From the NCBI RefSeq assembly GCF_000321225.1, contig NW_004451665.1, positions 143,922-207,921 on the forward strand: a stretch of 64,000 bases of DNA, in the 5' to 3' direction. Made by a program: the position numbers and the translations under genes. This DNA is from Odobenus rosmarus divergens (taxonomy: Eukaryota; Chordata; Mammalia; Carnivora; Odobenidae). The notes beneath the pieces are model-generated. The model did no database searches, was not told where the DNA came from, and was given only the letters and a program-made list of their open reading frames with translations. Of the stretch, positions 1-12,100 are shown piece by piece. The stretch's first letter is position 1. Each line of letters begins with the position of its first letter.

Positions 1-150
1 GATCCCAGGGTCCTGGGATCGAGCCCCGCATCGGGCTCCCTGGTCGGTGGGAAGCCTGCTTCTCCCTCTCCCACTCCCCTGGCTTGTGTTCCTGCTCTTG
101 CTATCTCTCTCTGTGTCAAATAAATCTTAAATAAATAAATAAATAAATAA
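1..150 (+). mobile_element. Carnivore SINE (SINEC), 5'-truncated by the window edge
   Basis: Starts at GATCCCAGGGTCCTGGGATC in the B-box part of the tRNA-derived head and runs through the CT-rich body to an AAATAAATAAAT tail. Antisense to SORBS1. Confidence 0.93.
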
Positions 151-170
151 AAGCTCCATCAAGCTTAGTT

Positions 171-372
171 TTTTTTTTTTTTTAAAGATTTTATTTATTT
201 ATTTGAGAGAGAGAATGAGAGAGAGAGAGAGAGCATGAGAGGGGGGAGGGTCAGAGGGAGAAGCAGACTCCTCGCCGAGCAGGGAGTCCGATGTGGGACT
301 CAATCCCGGGACTCCAGGATCATGACCTGAGCCGAAGGCAGTCGCTTAACCAACTGAGCCACCCAGGCGCCC
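171..372 (-). mobile_element. Carnivore SINE (SINEC), full length, with target-site duplication
   Basis: Poly-T, AAAGATTTTATTTATTTATT, the GA-rich body, then GAGCCACCCAGGCGCCCC at the head. It is flanked by a direct repeat CATCAAGCTTAGTTTT at 157-172 and 373-388. Same sense as SORBS1. It lies tail-to-tail with the copy at 1-150. Confidence 0.95.
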
Positions 373-1371
373 CATCAAGCTTAGTTTTAGGTCCTAAACC
401 CCTCAGTGATATGTCCCTTATTAGTAGGCTCCTCAAGCTGGGATCTTGTAGGGATTTTCTTACGGGTGGTGAATTCCCCACAGGAATTTATTTTTGCATT
501 TTCATGTTGATGTTTCGCCTCTATCTATCTGCTCACATATGTATTAGAGGTCAACTGAATGACTACTTTACAATCAATGCCACACAATTTCAATGCCTGC
601 ATTTGTGTCCGTCTGTGACCGAAGAGCACAATTTAGTAGTCGTAAGCAAATAAGAAAAGAGTGGATGTGGAGTTAATGATAAATGACACGTTCAAAAGAG
701 AAGGCCAGATAACCAACATTGTAAGGACAAAAATTTCAGTGATTCCAATCAAAAAAAAAAAAAAAAAAAGATGGTCGTTACCCAAGGACAGCCAGCTGTA
801 GAGCTGTGGGGACTTTAAAAAATGTATACCAAACAGCACCATATTCACACTTTGCGTGGCAACTGAGTTCAGGCAAAGGGATTTCACCTATCGGTTAAAT
901 TAATTAAGTTTTACAGGTGTGTCATTAACTATTTAATTTGTAAATTGGCTTAGGCCAATACTGGGGATTGGTGAAAACAAATTTTTTTTTTCCATTAATC
1001 AGAATCGATATGTTACTCAAAGTTGAGAAAAACACTGATTCCATGGAACTGTTAAGACATATTCTGAGTCATCGTTGCCTATGCAAAGTAGCATCTCCCT
1101 CTTCATCTACCTGTCTCCCTGAGGCCCGATCCATCTACCCCTCCCCCGGCTCCCACAGCACAGACCAAGGTCATGAGGGTGCCTGCCCCGCTAGACTCCC
1201 AGCTTCCCAAAGGCACAGTCTGCGTCCTATTTCTGCCTCCACACGGGGTCTTGAACAGAATTACTGGTCACCCACATTGTACTCAGTGGGGCTGGGGTAC
1301 ATCTACATAGCCCTGTGCACCTGGGACTTGTTGGTCTCTGTTCTCCCATGTCTGTCAGTCAACATCCAGGG

Positions 1372-1550
1372 CAGTGATTCTCAAAGTGGGGTCTCTAAAC
1401 CGGTATTATCAACATCACCTGGGAACTGGCTAGAAAGGCAATCCTTGGGCCCCACCCCAGAATTAGAATATTTGCGGACGGGGCCCAACAATCTGTATTT
1501 TAACAAGCCCCCGGGAGATTCTGATGAGCACCCAAGTTTGAGAATCAGTG
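1372..1550. mobile_element. MER5-type hAT-Charlie non-autonomous element
   Basis: Starts CAGTGATTCTCAAA and ends TTTGAGAATCAGTG, terminal inverted repeats with one mismatch. Between them are the MER5-like phrases ATCACCTGGGAACT, GGGCCCCACCCCAGAATT and GGAGATTCTGATGAGCAC. Confidence 0.85.
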
Positions 1551-2979
1551 CTCTGGAAGGGAGGCAGGGAGAGTTAGGCAGTTTGCCTGCCTCTCTCCAA
1601 GGCTGTTCTGCCCCAGCTGCATTTCTGTGTGCATGTTCCTATACATGGATCTATGCAGCCCTATGGTGCCTTACGTTCCGTTCCCCTCTTCCCCATCACT
1701 AACAAGCGGGTAGGCCTGTGAATGAGGATAATCCATCACCAGAGCCTTCGGAACAGGGTGGTTCTGAGGAGCTAGAATGCTGAGGGTTGGGGGCTGCCTT
1801 TCCCTTGCATCGGAGTTACCCCTGCTAACTTCTGCCTCTTCCTCATTATGTTTTCTTTCTCTCCATCACTGTAGAGTGTCCTTCCCTTTCCCCGCTTTTC
1901 TTTCATGCTGGTTCTCTTTTCTCTCTTTGTCACAGAGAGACATTTCGTTCAAAACAAAACAAAAAACAAACCATTTGATGAGAATAGCCAGTGCCTCTGT
2001 CTCTCAAAGGGTAGAAACATGAATATCAAGCTCCTATTACACTGAAAGATTTATAAACCTGTATATGCTTTGGTGTCACTCCCCTAGCTCCCTGCCTCCC
2101 AAGCCCCAGACATACACACTTCCCCAGAAGGAGCTAATTCTTAGGGGACCACTTAGGGTCCCATGGCAAAACATACTCTGATGCAGGCAGCAGTGTTTGG
2201 CCGGCATAAGAATTTCAACATGTTGGCCTGAGCGCAGGAGGCCAAGGCCTGGATAAAATCGCTTCAAAGGTTTGTGCTTTCTTCATGCCTTTTATAATAT
2301 TAAGTTTTGTAATCTCAGCTGAGAAATGTCAAAATTAAAGGAACAAATGAAATGTCTCTCAGAGAGCCCTCTTCCCCTCCGTGGGTGTATCCTAACCACA
2401 AAACTCCTTGGGTTTCAAAATTTTTCAGTGAGGCTTCAGCACTACTAAACACCTTATTCAACTAGTTCAACATACAATACCGAGTGGCAATATTATTCTC
2501 TGATTCTCGGGACCTGGGGAAATGGCGTAAACAATGCATTGCTTGCTAACTTTTATAATAAGTTTCACGAAACCATTTCTTCAAAGAAGAATCTTCTAAC
2601 TGCCCACACAACAGCTACTAACACACACGGGCTAAGGTATAAGGTTTCTAGGCAGAATACACAGGCAACACAGTGTCATGATAAAATGCAGGATGTAGAA
2701 GGACTGGATTCGTGAAGACAGCCGATGCTCTAGGCATGCATTGGGGGGGGGGGTGCACCAGCAGATCCCGGTCCCACAGCCAGGCATGCTTGAACATACA
2801 GAGCACAGGACATAATGGGACTCATGTCCATGACCAGCCACAGAAGAGCCAAAGCAAGCCTACGGAAGCCAGGATGACAGATGCCGTTTGGAGAACTAAT
2901 TTGGCCTACAGAAGGCAATGCTAAGGGAAGGCAAATATTGCTTTGGGTCAAGCAGCAGACCGAGGCAACCAAAACAGAC

Positions 2980-3147
2980 CTCTGACCCAGATTTCCTTTT
3001 GGCCGTATCGTCTATATTGAGGAGGTCCCCAAAGCGCTCATTAGTGATAAACTGATGGTGCGTCGGAATGACGCCCGTGTGGCGACGAGCTGCAATATCG
3101 GCCTCTTCTTGCTCACGCTTAAGTCGTCTCTGGTCCGCTAAAAGTTT
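2980..3147 (-). CDS. SORBS1: SORBS1 exon, [20 protein letters not shown]
   Basis: This exon has 168 nt (56 codons), phase 0 in and out. The acceptor is TTTCATGGCAG and the donor CAGAG/GTCTGT, a weak donor. It codes for [20 protein letters not shown], then [20 protein letters not shown] and [16 protein letters not shown]. The first third is a highly charged, likely helical segment. The rest is the conserved pre-SH3 linker. The next exon in the known protein (MRPARAKFDF, the first SH3) is not in the window. Confidence 0.97.
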
Positions 3148-6100
3148 CTGCCATGAAATTGCATAAAATGGGCAGTGAATCATCTGGTCCAGGGTGTTGG
3201 AAAACTGCCAACAAAACAACTAAGAAAAAGGTACTGGGTGAATGGGGGGAAACGCTGAGGGTCAGGTGTCAGAGGGGCTTAATGGCCACAACTACCACGT
3301 CCCCCTGTAGCCACACCCCACATACTCTGTGGAGGAGGGAGACCGCACCATGTGGGAGACACCTGGGGAACCCTGGGCCACGGAGGAAGGATGAATTCCA
3401 GACAGTTACAGTCTAGAAAACTGTCTCCTGGTTCAGCCAAAAGCCTCCTGTCCCCAATACATGGCCATGAAGTCCAGGCCCTCTGGGGGTGGGGCGAGTA
3501 TCTGGAGCAACCACAAGCATGCTGGGCTGGAGGTGGGGGTCTGAGTGTACTGCCCTCACCTCATTTAGGCAGTGATGAGTTCTCAGTGTCTTCCCATGGT
3601 GGGGCCAGGGCTGGCTGAATCCCCCTACCTGAATCTGGGCTCTTACTATGCAGGATCTATGGCAACTAGATCATTTTTGTGCTTCCTAGGTCTATTACTC
3701 TAATATGCTCCAGAGTAGAGATGCCCATTTCAGAAACTATGGCACCCCTTCTCCTAGGCTGGCCAACTCCTCCCCTGAGCACAATGTCTAGGAGGCCTTA
3801 GCACACGCACCAAAGGCTATTTATGTGACTGACAATATCAATTACTTTCTTACTGTACTTTTTACATAACTACTTCTTCAGTAGGTGAAATGAGGCTGAG
3901 TTTAAAGGAGTGATGTAGAATATAAATATAAAGGATGAACTTGGAATAAAAACACCTCAGTTTAGAAGAATTATGCTCTCCTAAATTAAGGCAACAGTCA
4001 TCTACTTCTATTTTTAAGGGCTTCCTCTTTTCTTCCTCTATTTTTAAAGTCTTTTTCAAATAAGTAAACAATGTTGCCTTTTACCAAATGTCCTCATGCC
4101 CTATTGAAGTGACGCTATGGAATAGAATTTTAATGTGTTTCCTTATTCCATACTGATTATACATTCCTGGGGTTACCATTCCTTGTAGAAAAGCATTGCG
4201 GGCGCCTGGTAATTCTCAGCATTTTCAATAAGGCATTAGTCTTCTTCCAGCAGGTAGTTAAATGCCTCACGTGACACCCAGCCCCAAAGGATGGTGGGCC
4301 TGATTTTCCCATTTGTCACCAGGGACTACAAATAATCAAGAAACAAATTCTCAAGTGGCTGTGGGATGTCCAGTGCTCAGGTAAGTTGTCATAAAGATTA
4401 CATGAGAAAAGACATGAGACAGTGCTTTGCAAAGCCCAGCGCCACTGAAAGGGCACTGGCCCAGGAATGTGGAGCCCTGGTTTCTAGCTGTGCCTCTGGT
4501 GTCAGTTAACTTGCTGTGTGACCTCGGGCAAGTCACTACCCCCCTGGAGTCCTTTCCTGGCTAACACAAGGGGGCTTGGCTAGAGGCCTACTAACGTCCC
4601 TTCCAGGACTGACATGTTCTCATTTTCTGCAATGCCACGATCATCAATGTTTGTAATAAAGCATTTGCAAAGAAAGCTGTCAGGACTGACACTCCATTAG
4701 CTGGTAGTGTGAGTTGTTTCTGTAGCAGTGGGGAGGGACCGCTGTTGGAGGCTCCTGTGACCCCTGGTGCTCAGGCCACGGTCACATAAGATCAGTGGAA
4801 GTGGGCAGCAAAGGGAGCAAAGCTCCCAGCCCAGTGCTTGGATCGGACCTCAGCAAATCCATCGTCCCCACAGTTTAACCAGAGAAGCCAAACACCATGA
4901 ATGAAGACACAACTGTGAGCCAGTGTTATTCAGGGAACAAGATGCTCCCCTTCTGAATGCACCCTGTAATACAGCAATTGCTAAAACAACTAAGTAAAAT
5001 ATGCCTCCCGTGTAGTGGGCATGATCCTATCACAAAGCCTTCCATGTTGGACACTAGTATTTATACTAATAAAATGGAATGTCATCTTCTTCCTTGTATC
5101 TCAGGGACAGCTACTAGAGGTGAAACGGTCTGTGGCCTGATGGACCCTCACTGTGAGTTTTTCATCTGTTTTTACAAGTAAGTCTGCACATCACATGCTT
5201 CCTTCTTTCTTTCCCCGGACAGATACCGTCTTAATGAATACTGTCCGTATTATGCCTGCAGGTGGGGAGAGCTACGGTCTTTTTGTCTCAGCAGCAATGA
5301 CTATTATCATCCAGCCCCCCAAGGTCAGCTTTACCCTAAATCCTGAAGGAAAATCCACCTCAACTCTGCAACCACTCAACAAAACTGAATGTAGGAAAGG
5401 GGCTTCGGACTTTACAGGGAAAGGGACAGAGCTGTGTACACACGGGCACTCTCTCCTCCTGGCACCAGGCTCAAAGCAATTCTTCCACCTCCTAACTTGA
5501 CACGAGAAAATGGTCCCTGGAGCTGGTTTAGTCTATTGGACCCTTCCTGCTGGGAATGCAAAGTCCAGAAACCATGTCTCGAAACACGACTTTATCACAA
5601 CAGACTCTTGTGATTTTGCCCCTTTAGCCGATACGTAGAACTGCCTCTTCTGAAATCCCAAGAGAACACACTCTTTTCCCAGTCATTCCACTGCCGTGTA
5701 GACATTTCAGCTGCTGCTAGACGTGGTGTGTGCCCGGAAGTTCCTGGTGGGGGTTTCCCGGCATCTATGGGGGTAGTTCTTCTTCTGAGTTAAAGGCAAC
5801 TTCTTCAAATTATTTTATAAAGTGTATCATGGTGGTCATTATTTGTTACTTTTCAGTCTCCTTTTTCCTGCTGCACCCTCCCCAACAGGAACTGTGCTTT
5901 GTGCCAACAGAGGGGTGGGCAGGACTGGGGACGGATGTAGAGAATAATAAGGCAGGGACTGGGGAGGGGGTGAGCGAGTGGAGCCAACTGCGGGTCCCCT
6001 CACACGGTGCTGAATGCAGTGGCGAACCTCCCCTGCAGGGACACTAGTGGGACTTGGCATTTAGAACCTACTGCCTGTGGGGAAATCAGTCCCACTTTTT

Positions 6101-9100
6101 GGAAAAGTGGAACAGTTGAGCTTATGCCACATAAAAAGCCATTTGTGAAGACGCCAATCTTTGCTTCCCATTCCTAGGTCATGTCACCTCTCTGACCGAT
6201 GCCTAGAATGTTCGCTTCCTTCATATTTTTATCTAAGAGCTAAGAGATTTTCAAGATGGCATTTACCTCTTTATCATCATGACGCCTCCGAATAAATTCT
6301 TCCGTGGATTCCAAATAATCAGCAGGTATAAAATGTCTTGGTGATTCTGAATCTTCAAAACAACAAAGTAGAATTAAAACATGCAAAGATTTAGTGGGAA
6401 ACCAGACTGGGATAAGATTTCACCCTTCAGCCACTATCAATATCAAGTTTTTACTGTCGTGGATTATTGACCAATGCTCAAATTCTGAAGAAGAACCAAA
6501 TCCCACCCTCCCCCCCACCCCGACTTTTTGGATGTACTTGTAAGCCAGTTTAATACAAAGCAAACTCATCAGAAGGCAAAAGGTGAGCGGATAGAGGACC
6601 TTCTCTGAAAAGTGTCCCTCCTAAGAGGCGTGCAGGATCTTACAGGGACACACCATACACTCACACACACACAGGGCCACTGGGAGAGGCTGCCTCTCAA
6701 AAAACCGCGGGGTGACTGTGGATTGGCGTGAACTCCAAGGGGTTCAAGAGTTCAAATGGACGAATTTCTCAGCTGAGCTAAACGGCCAATTTTTCTTTCG
6801 AAACAGAGTTTGGTGGTTAGTCTAAATGACATGGGGGGCTTTGTTTTTAAAGAAGTGCAGCCACTACGAGCCATGATTAATTGCCAAGCAAAACAAACGG
6901 AAAACAAAAGACAGACCAGAAAATGAGCACCGAGGGCACACGGAAAGAGGGGACAGAGCAAGCAAGGTGGAGAGACGGGTGAGGTGAGACTGGGCAAGTA
7001 CACAAATGCCACCTCCGAGGGATGTTCCCAGTTCACTGTGTGGGTTGTTGTTCCTGTCCAGGCCAGGGTCTGAGTACGGCATGGAGTTGCCATTATGAAA
7101 GGCCCTCAGGCAGTCCTCTGGGACTGCGGGTCTCCCCTGAGGGGGCTCCGAGATCCGGCTCAGCCTCGCCATGGTGTGTCGGGAAGACAGGCGTCTGGGA
7201 ACCGAGGGCTTCCCCCCAGAGGGGGTCTCGTCCTGATGGGGCTGGCTGGGCAGGTCTGGCTTCGGGCCGGCCAGGGGGGCTGAGAAGTCACCAGGGGGAG
7301 GCTGCCTGGGGTGGTATTGGAGGGGCTTTTTCAACCGGAAAGGGAGGGGGCTCATTAGGTAGATGTTCCTGAGGAGTGTGCTCCTGTCCCCCCTGAGATC
7401 TGGGCGCCAGTCGGGCTGCCTGGACGTCTGCCGCTGCTCGTGCTTCCGGATGGTGGTGAAGCGGGTGTACGAGGCCGGGCAGGTGCCCTTGCACTTGGGG
7501 AGGCGGTGCTTGGGAAAGTCTCCGTGGACACTGCTGCTGCTGCCCTCCCTGCTGTCGCTGGAGATGTTTGAACAGTGGTCCAGCTCGTCAGAGCAGGCAG
7601 AGAGGGGCTCAGAAGGCACGAGGCCCCTGAAGCCCAAGGTGGGTTCGGCCATGTTGCTACACGTCGGGGCGGCATAGAGCCCCCCCGGGTTCATCCCGTC
7701 TATCTCCCGGGGCCGGAGCTTGGTTGACTCCAGGAGGGATTCAGCCGAGCGGGCTGAGGTCAGGCCACTCCGGGACAGCACAGGCGTGGGGGACTTGCTC
7801 AGCCTCCCGGACAGGTCCAGGGACGGCATGGACCGGGACCGCTGAATCAGCTGCTCAAACGCTGTGATGCGGGAGGAGACGGTGTGCTTGGGGATGTGCT
7901 CCGAGCCCTCCTGGCTGGGGCCCAGCTCGCCCCTGGCCAATGCCAGGCTGCTCCTTTCGAAGTGGGAGGCAAGATCTCGCACGCTCGAGGAGGAGAGGGA
8001 GCCCAGGAAGAGGCCGGCTCGGTTGATCTGGTGCATGTCCCGGTAGAACATAGTGAACTGCATTCCGGCCTTTCTGGAGAGAGGGCAGGGCCTCCTGGCG
8101 CTGGTGCCACACTCCTGGAGGCTCACGGTGCTGCTCGACTTGCTGTCCCACTCCCGCCGGGAGCGCGTGAGCAGGTTCTCGATGCTCCCCCCTACTCGGA
8201 GGGGGAGACCTCTTTTGGAATCATTCAAAGACAATGAAACACAAAGGTTCTCACAGCTCTGAGCCTTTTCTGCCGGCAATAAGACGCTCTTCTGTTCCTG
8301 CAAAAGAGCGCTGGGAGCAGAGAGCCTGGGTTTGAATTTGGAGGGAAGGATTTCCGAAATGCAGGCTTTTGCAGCGGACAGGGGTTTCTTGTGCTTACAC
8401 ACAGGGCCTAATGCATTGCTAGTGCTAACCGTTCGGCTAGGAACTGAAGATGAAGAAATCATGTGAGCATTCCCACCTTTACGATCCACTGGAAAGCATG
8501 CAGAATAAAATAAACAGACCCATTAGGTTAAAGCTGAAAGCTGCTTAAAAAGAAAATAAAAGGAGAGGTCACATGCTCATTTGTCATAAGGGTTTTTTTT
8601 TTTTTTTTTTTTTTTAATTTCCAGTCGATGTCTGGAAGCAAAATAATCTGTGCTGCAAAGCAGGAGCAAAGATGCAACGAAAAATGGCCACCCTGCTAGA
8701 GTTACGAAGGGTTAAGGCTCAGCTATGTCCTAAGAAAAGGGAATCAGAACAAAAAAGAGAGAGATGCTTTAGGGAGAGCAAGGTTGGGGTTCAAAGGAAG
8801 GGAAAATAATACCAGAAAGAAAAATGGCCGGTGAAAAACTGGGGGAGGGGGCTCAGAGGGCTCAAAGGCCTGGAAATGGACCTGCACCAGGCAAAGGATA
8901 TCCCAGTAGCTGGAAGTCACCTGCTGCCGACACCCCGACACTGGGCCTGGATGGGCGAGAGGCATGTGGAAAACCGTGCAGCTGGGCCGGAGCCCCACAG
9001 GCTTCACCCAGTTACCTTTAGTGGAGGCTGAGCTGGAGGGTCGCTTGAGCCCACTCAGGCCCTGGAGGGGGATGTCTCCACCTTCCAAGACGCTTTTGTA

Positions 9101-12100
9101 AATCTGCCTCTCGTTCTCCAAACTAGCGAGATCCCCGGGAGCCCCGTCTGATTCCCTCTTCACTGCGTGGAAGTTGGAAGAATAGATACTAAAGACAATG
9201 TAATTTTAAAAGAGAGAAGAGAGAAAAGGAACAGGACTTAGAATGTTTGACATTTTTCTCAAAAGCACATTACCACCTGCGGACAAGAGGCACACTTTTT
9301 GGCATCCTAATCAAGCACTGTCCTTTCTAAAGGGTATTCTTATTTAGTTAGAGTTCTTCGAACAAGACAAGCCCAAGGGGGGGCCCCAAATGCTCAGGAA
9401 TCTGACCAAACAGCAAAAGTGCTGAGATGACTGCATCTGCGCTTTAAAAGAGTAACTGAGAAACTCGGCCTGGGGAGGGTAGGCTGGGAGGGGGTGGGGA
9501 GGGGTGGGTGGCTGCTGAGGGCCCAGCAGCTGCACACAAGATGACACAGTCGAGGACGTGAGTGGAGCCTCTGACAGGTCGCCTACCAGAGTTGGTGACT
9601 TCAAGTTCACCACTTGGATTATTTTTCTGGATTATTCTTCACAAGCACTTTGGCTAACGGAGCATTGAAGTCAACTGTTCTCCTGGGTCTCCAGGAAAAT
9701 CAGCCACCAAGTGAAAGTGGAACCCGGGATTCTATATGCTGTTATCATCCCAGCCACATGTTACACCAGCTTCTTTCAAAATTCCTAGTCAGAACCTTAT
9801 GACATGTAACAGGAGTATAAACGTGGCTCGTTTACATCTTTCATTTATTTTTATCTTGTTGAAATTCTAGGTATTTTTGCAAGTTACCACAAATCCTTTT
9901 AGGAATGAGGTGGGGCACAGAAAAAATTAAGAGCACTTACTCACTGAGCCCCTCCCTTCTCCTAATCCCAGTTTTCTACGCCCTCACCCACTGACACACG
10001 GAGACACACAGACACGTACTCAGATAAGGGAACGACCCCCTTCCCACAGAAGTACTCAGGCCTCTGCTTGGCTGCTTTTTGGTCTTACTGAATTCGGTTT
10101 ACTGGTATCAACATGGATTTTTTTTTTTTTTTTAGCTCTGGAGATGTAAATAGCTTGATAGAATTTCTCTATCCCAATATTTTATGATGAGTAGTATCAA
10201 GTGTACATAAAAACTTAAGTAATTATCATAGTGAACCCCCACATATTCTGGGCCCCCAGACTGGACACAGAACTCTGGGCTTCCTCTGCTGTATCACACA
10301 TCTTCCAATCTCTTTCCCTCTCCCCATCCCTCCATGATGGGATTATTCCTACATTTCACATAGCCTCTCGGTCGCCATAGTCACAGATAATGGCAGCAAC
10401 AACTCTACTAAACGTGCTGCGATGTCCTATGTGGGAGGCTTGACGATCCTTCGTTCTTTAATCCTCACAAACAACCCTACTATCCCCATTTTTAGACGAG
10501 GGAAGGAGGCACCAAGAGATCAGGGCACTGACTGGGGAACGGCAGAGCCGGAACTTGAGCCGCATCGTTGGGCACCACCCCGCACCCCCAGCCGAGCATT
10601 TCCCCACGAATGAGGAGGCAGTGCCTCCCGAGAGCCCAGGCGTGCACACTGCAGGAGGCCCAGGGATGCTCGAGCCCTGCCGTGAATGTACCCCGGAGCC
10701 CAGGAGTCAGAAATGGAAAGGAGGAGGAGCCTCTGGTAGAACAGGCAATGTGTCCACCCCCAGGGAGGGAAGTTCCCTGAGCAATAGCACCACTTCCAGC
10801 CCTCAGCAGCCAGCACTTCCTAGCCCCTTCCCATGTGCCCACCCTGCCTTTCAGGGCTTTGCATCCTCTACTTCAGGGGACTGCCTGGGAGGTTGGGGTT
10901 CCCCCCCACCCCGGTCCCTTCTCCTCATTCTCTCTGGCCTACGTCAGGGGATCAAATGATTTCCCCCTCTTCCCAGCCTAGACAGAAGAACATTACTGAA
11001 AATTTAAGGGGAAAGAAAACCAACTCATAAAGCTGAGACCATAAAACCATGTAACTGAACGCAGTCGGCACAGCAGCCTCCAGGGTGTCTCAGAGGGGAG
11101 AAACCTCCAGAAGGGGCATGATGGGGCAAGCCTCTTCCCCCCAGGCCGTGCCCTTATCTGCAGGGGCCCACGAAAGGGTCCATGAGTATACCCAATAAAT
11201 ATTTGTTGAATGAATACGAGGTCACATTTTCTGAATGTAAAATTGGCACACATGATCTGATTAAGGAAATGCTTTGATTCATGAAATGTGTTTACAATTC
11301 TTCCGTAAGTATAAGAATTTCATCACATTCACTTAGGCTCCTGATGTTAGTGACTATGGAGCCCTCAGAACGGCGGAAAGAGAGAGACTACGGGGAATTA
11401 GCATGGCCCAGGCCTAGGCTGGCTGGCCTTACTGGTGCCCTGGCTCCTGACCGGGGGTGTCCACTCCCACCCTGCAGACAGAGGCCTCGGGACAAGGGCT
11501 GCCACCCACACAGTTTTTGCTCTACCTGTAGGGGTGCTTGAAGATGTCCCCCCAACCTTCTGATTGATAAAAGCATCAACCCCAGCCAGAGGGCAGGAGG
11601 ACCCTGAAAGGTGACTTGCAAGGCTGTGGCACTATATGCCAAGTTCAGTCAATGTAAGCTCATCTAAACGGACTTTAACTTTGAATTTTGTAATTAAAAA
11701 TAAATCTGCCCCTCTTCTCAGTTTCCCTTTCAGAGCCTGCCTTCACTTTGGTTGCATTTTCCGGTTCTGTCCTTCAGTTTAGCCCCATGTTGCTCCTTTT
11801 TATACAATCTCAACTTCTAAAAGGTCCGTGTACAGGTGTCCTTTAGCCTTGCCAACCAACTGCAGTGGTGAGAGGACAGTCTCTTAGGCCCTGTTCGCCC
11901 TGGTTTGGGGTCACTAGACCGCCCTCAGCACTGGGGAGGGACTGCCAGAGGCTTCTATCCTGCTGTCCTTTGAACTGCCTCAGCCTCGGTCAGAAACTCC
12001 AAGCCGGTCTTCTCTGGTTCCACCTAACGTCATTTGGTCATGACTCTCGCCACACCCAGCTGCCTGATTTCACACCTCCCCGACCTCACAACCTGTCAGA

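Larger units (their letters stand above)
1..2979 (-). other. SORBS1: SORBS1 intron leading to the first SH3 exon (cut by the window edge)
   Basis: Contains a pair of carnivore SINEs (1-150 and 171-372) and a MER5 copy (1372-1550). A G-run of ten lies at about 2743-2752. No SH3-coding sequence is seen on the minus strand, so the next exon lies outside the window. Confidence 0.65.

Noticed and set aside
968..1702. 244-codon open frame on the plus strand
   Set aside because: It runs through a MER5 element, has no splice context or recognisable protein, and lies opposite an intron of SORBS1.
7022..8262. Several open frames in other frames opposite the large exon
   Set aside because: Shadows of the GC-rich coding exon on the minus strand.
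8590..8614. Long T-run as a possible SINE remnant
   Set aside because: No SINE body on either side; treated as low-complexity sequence.
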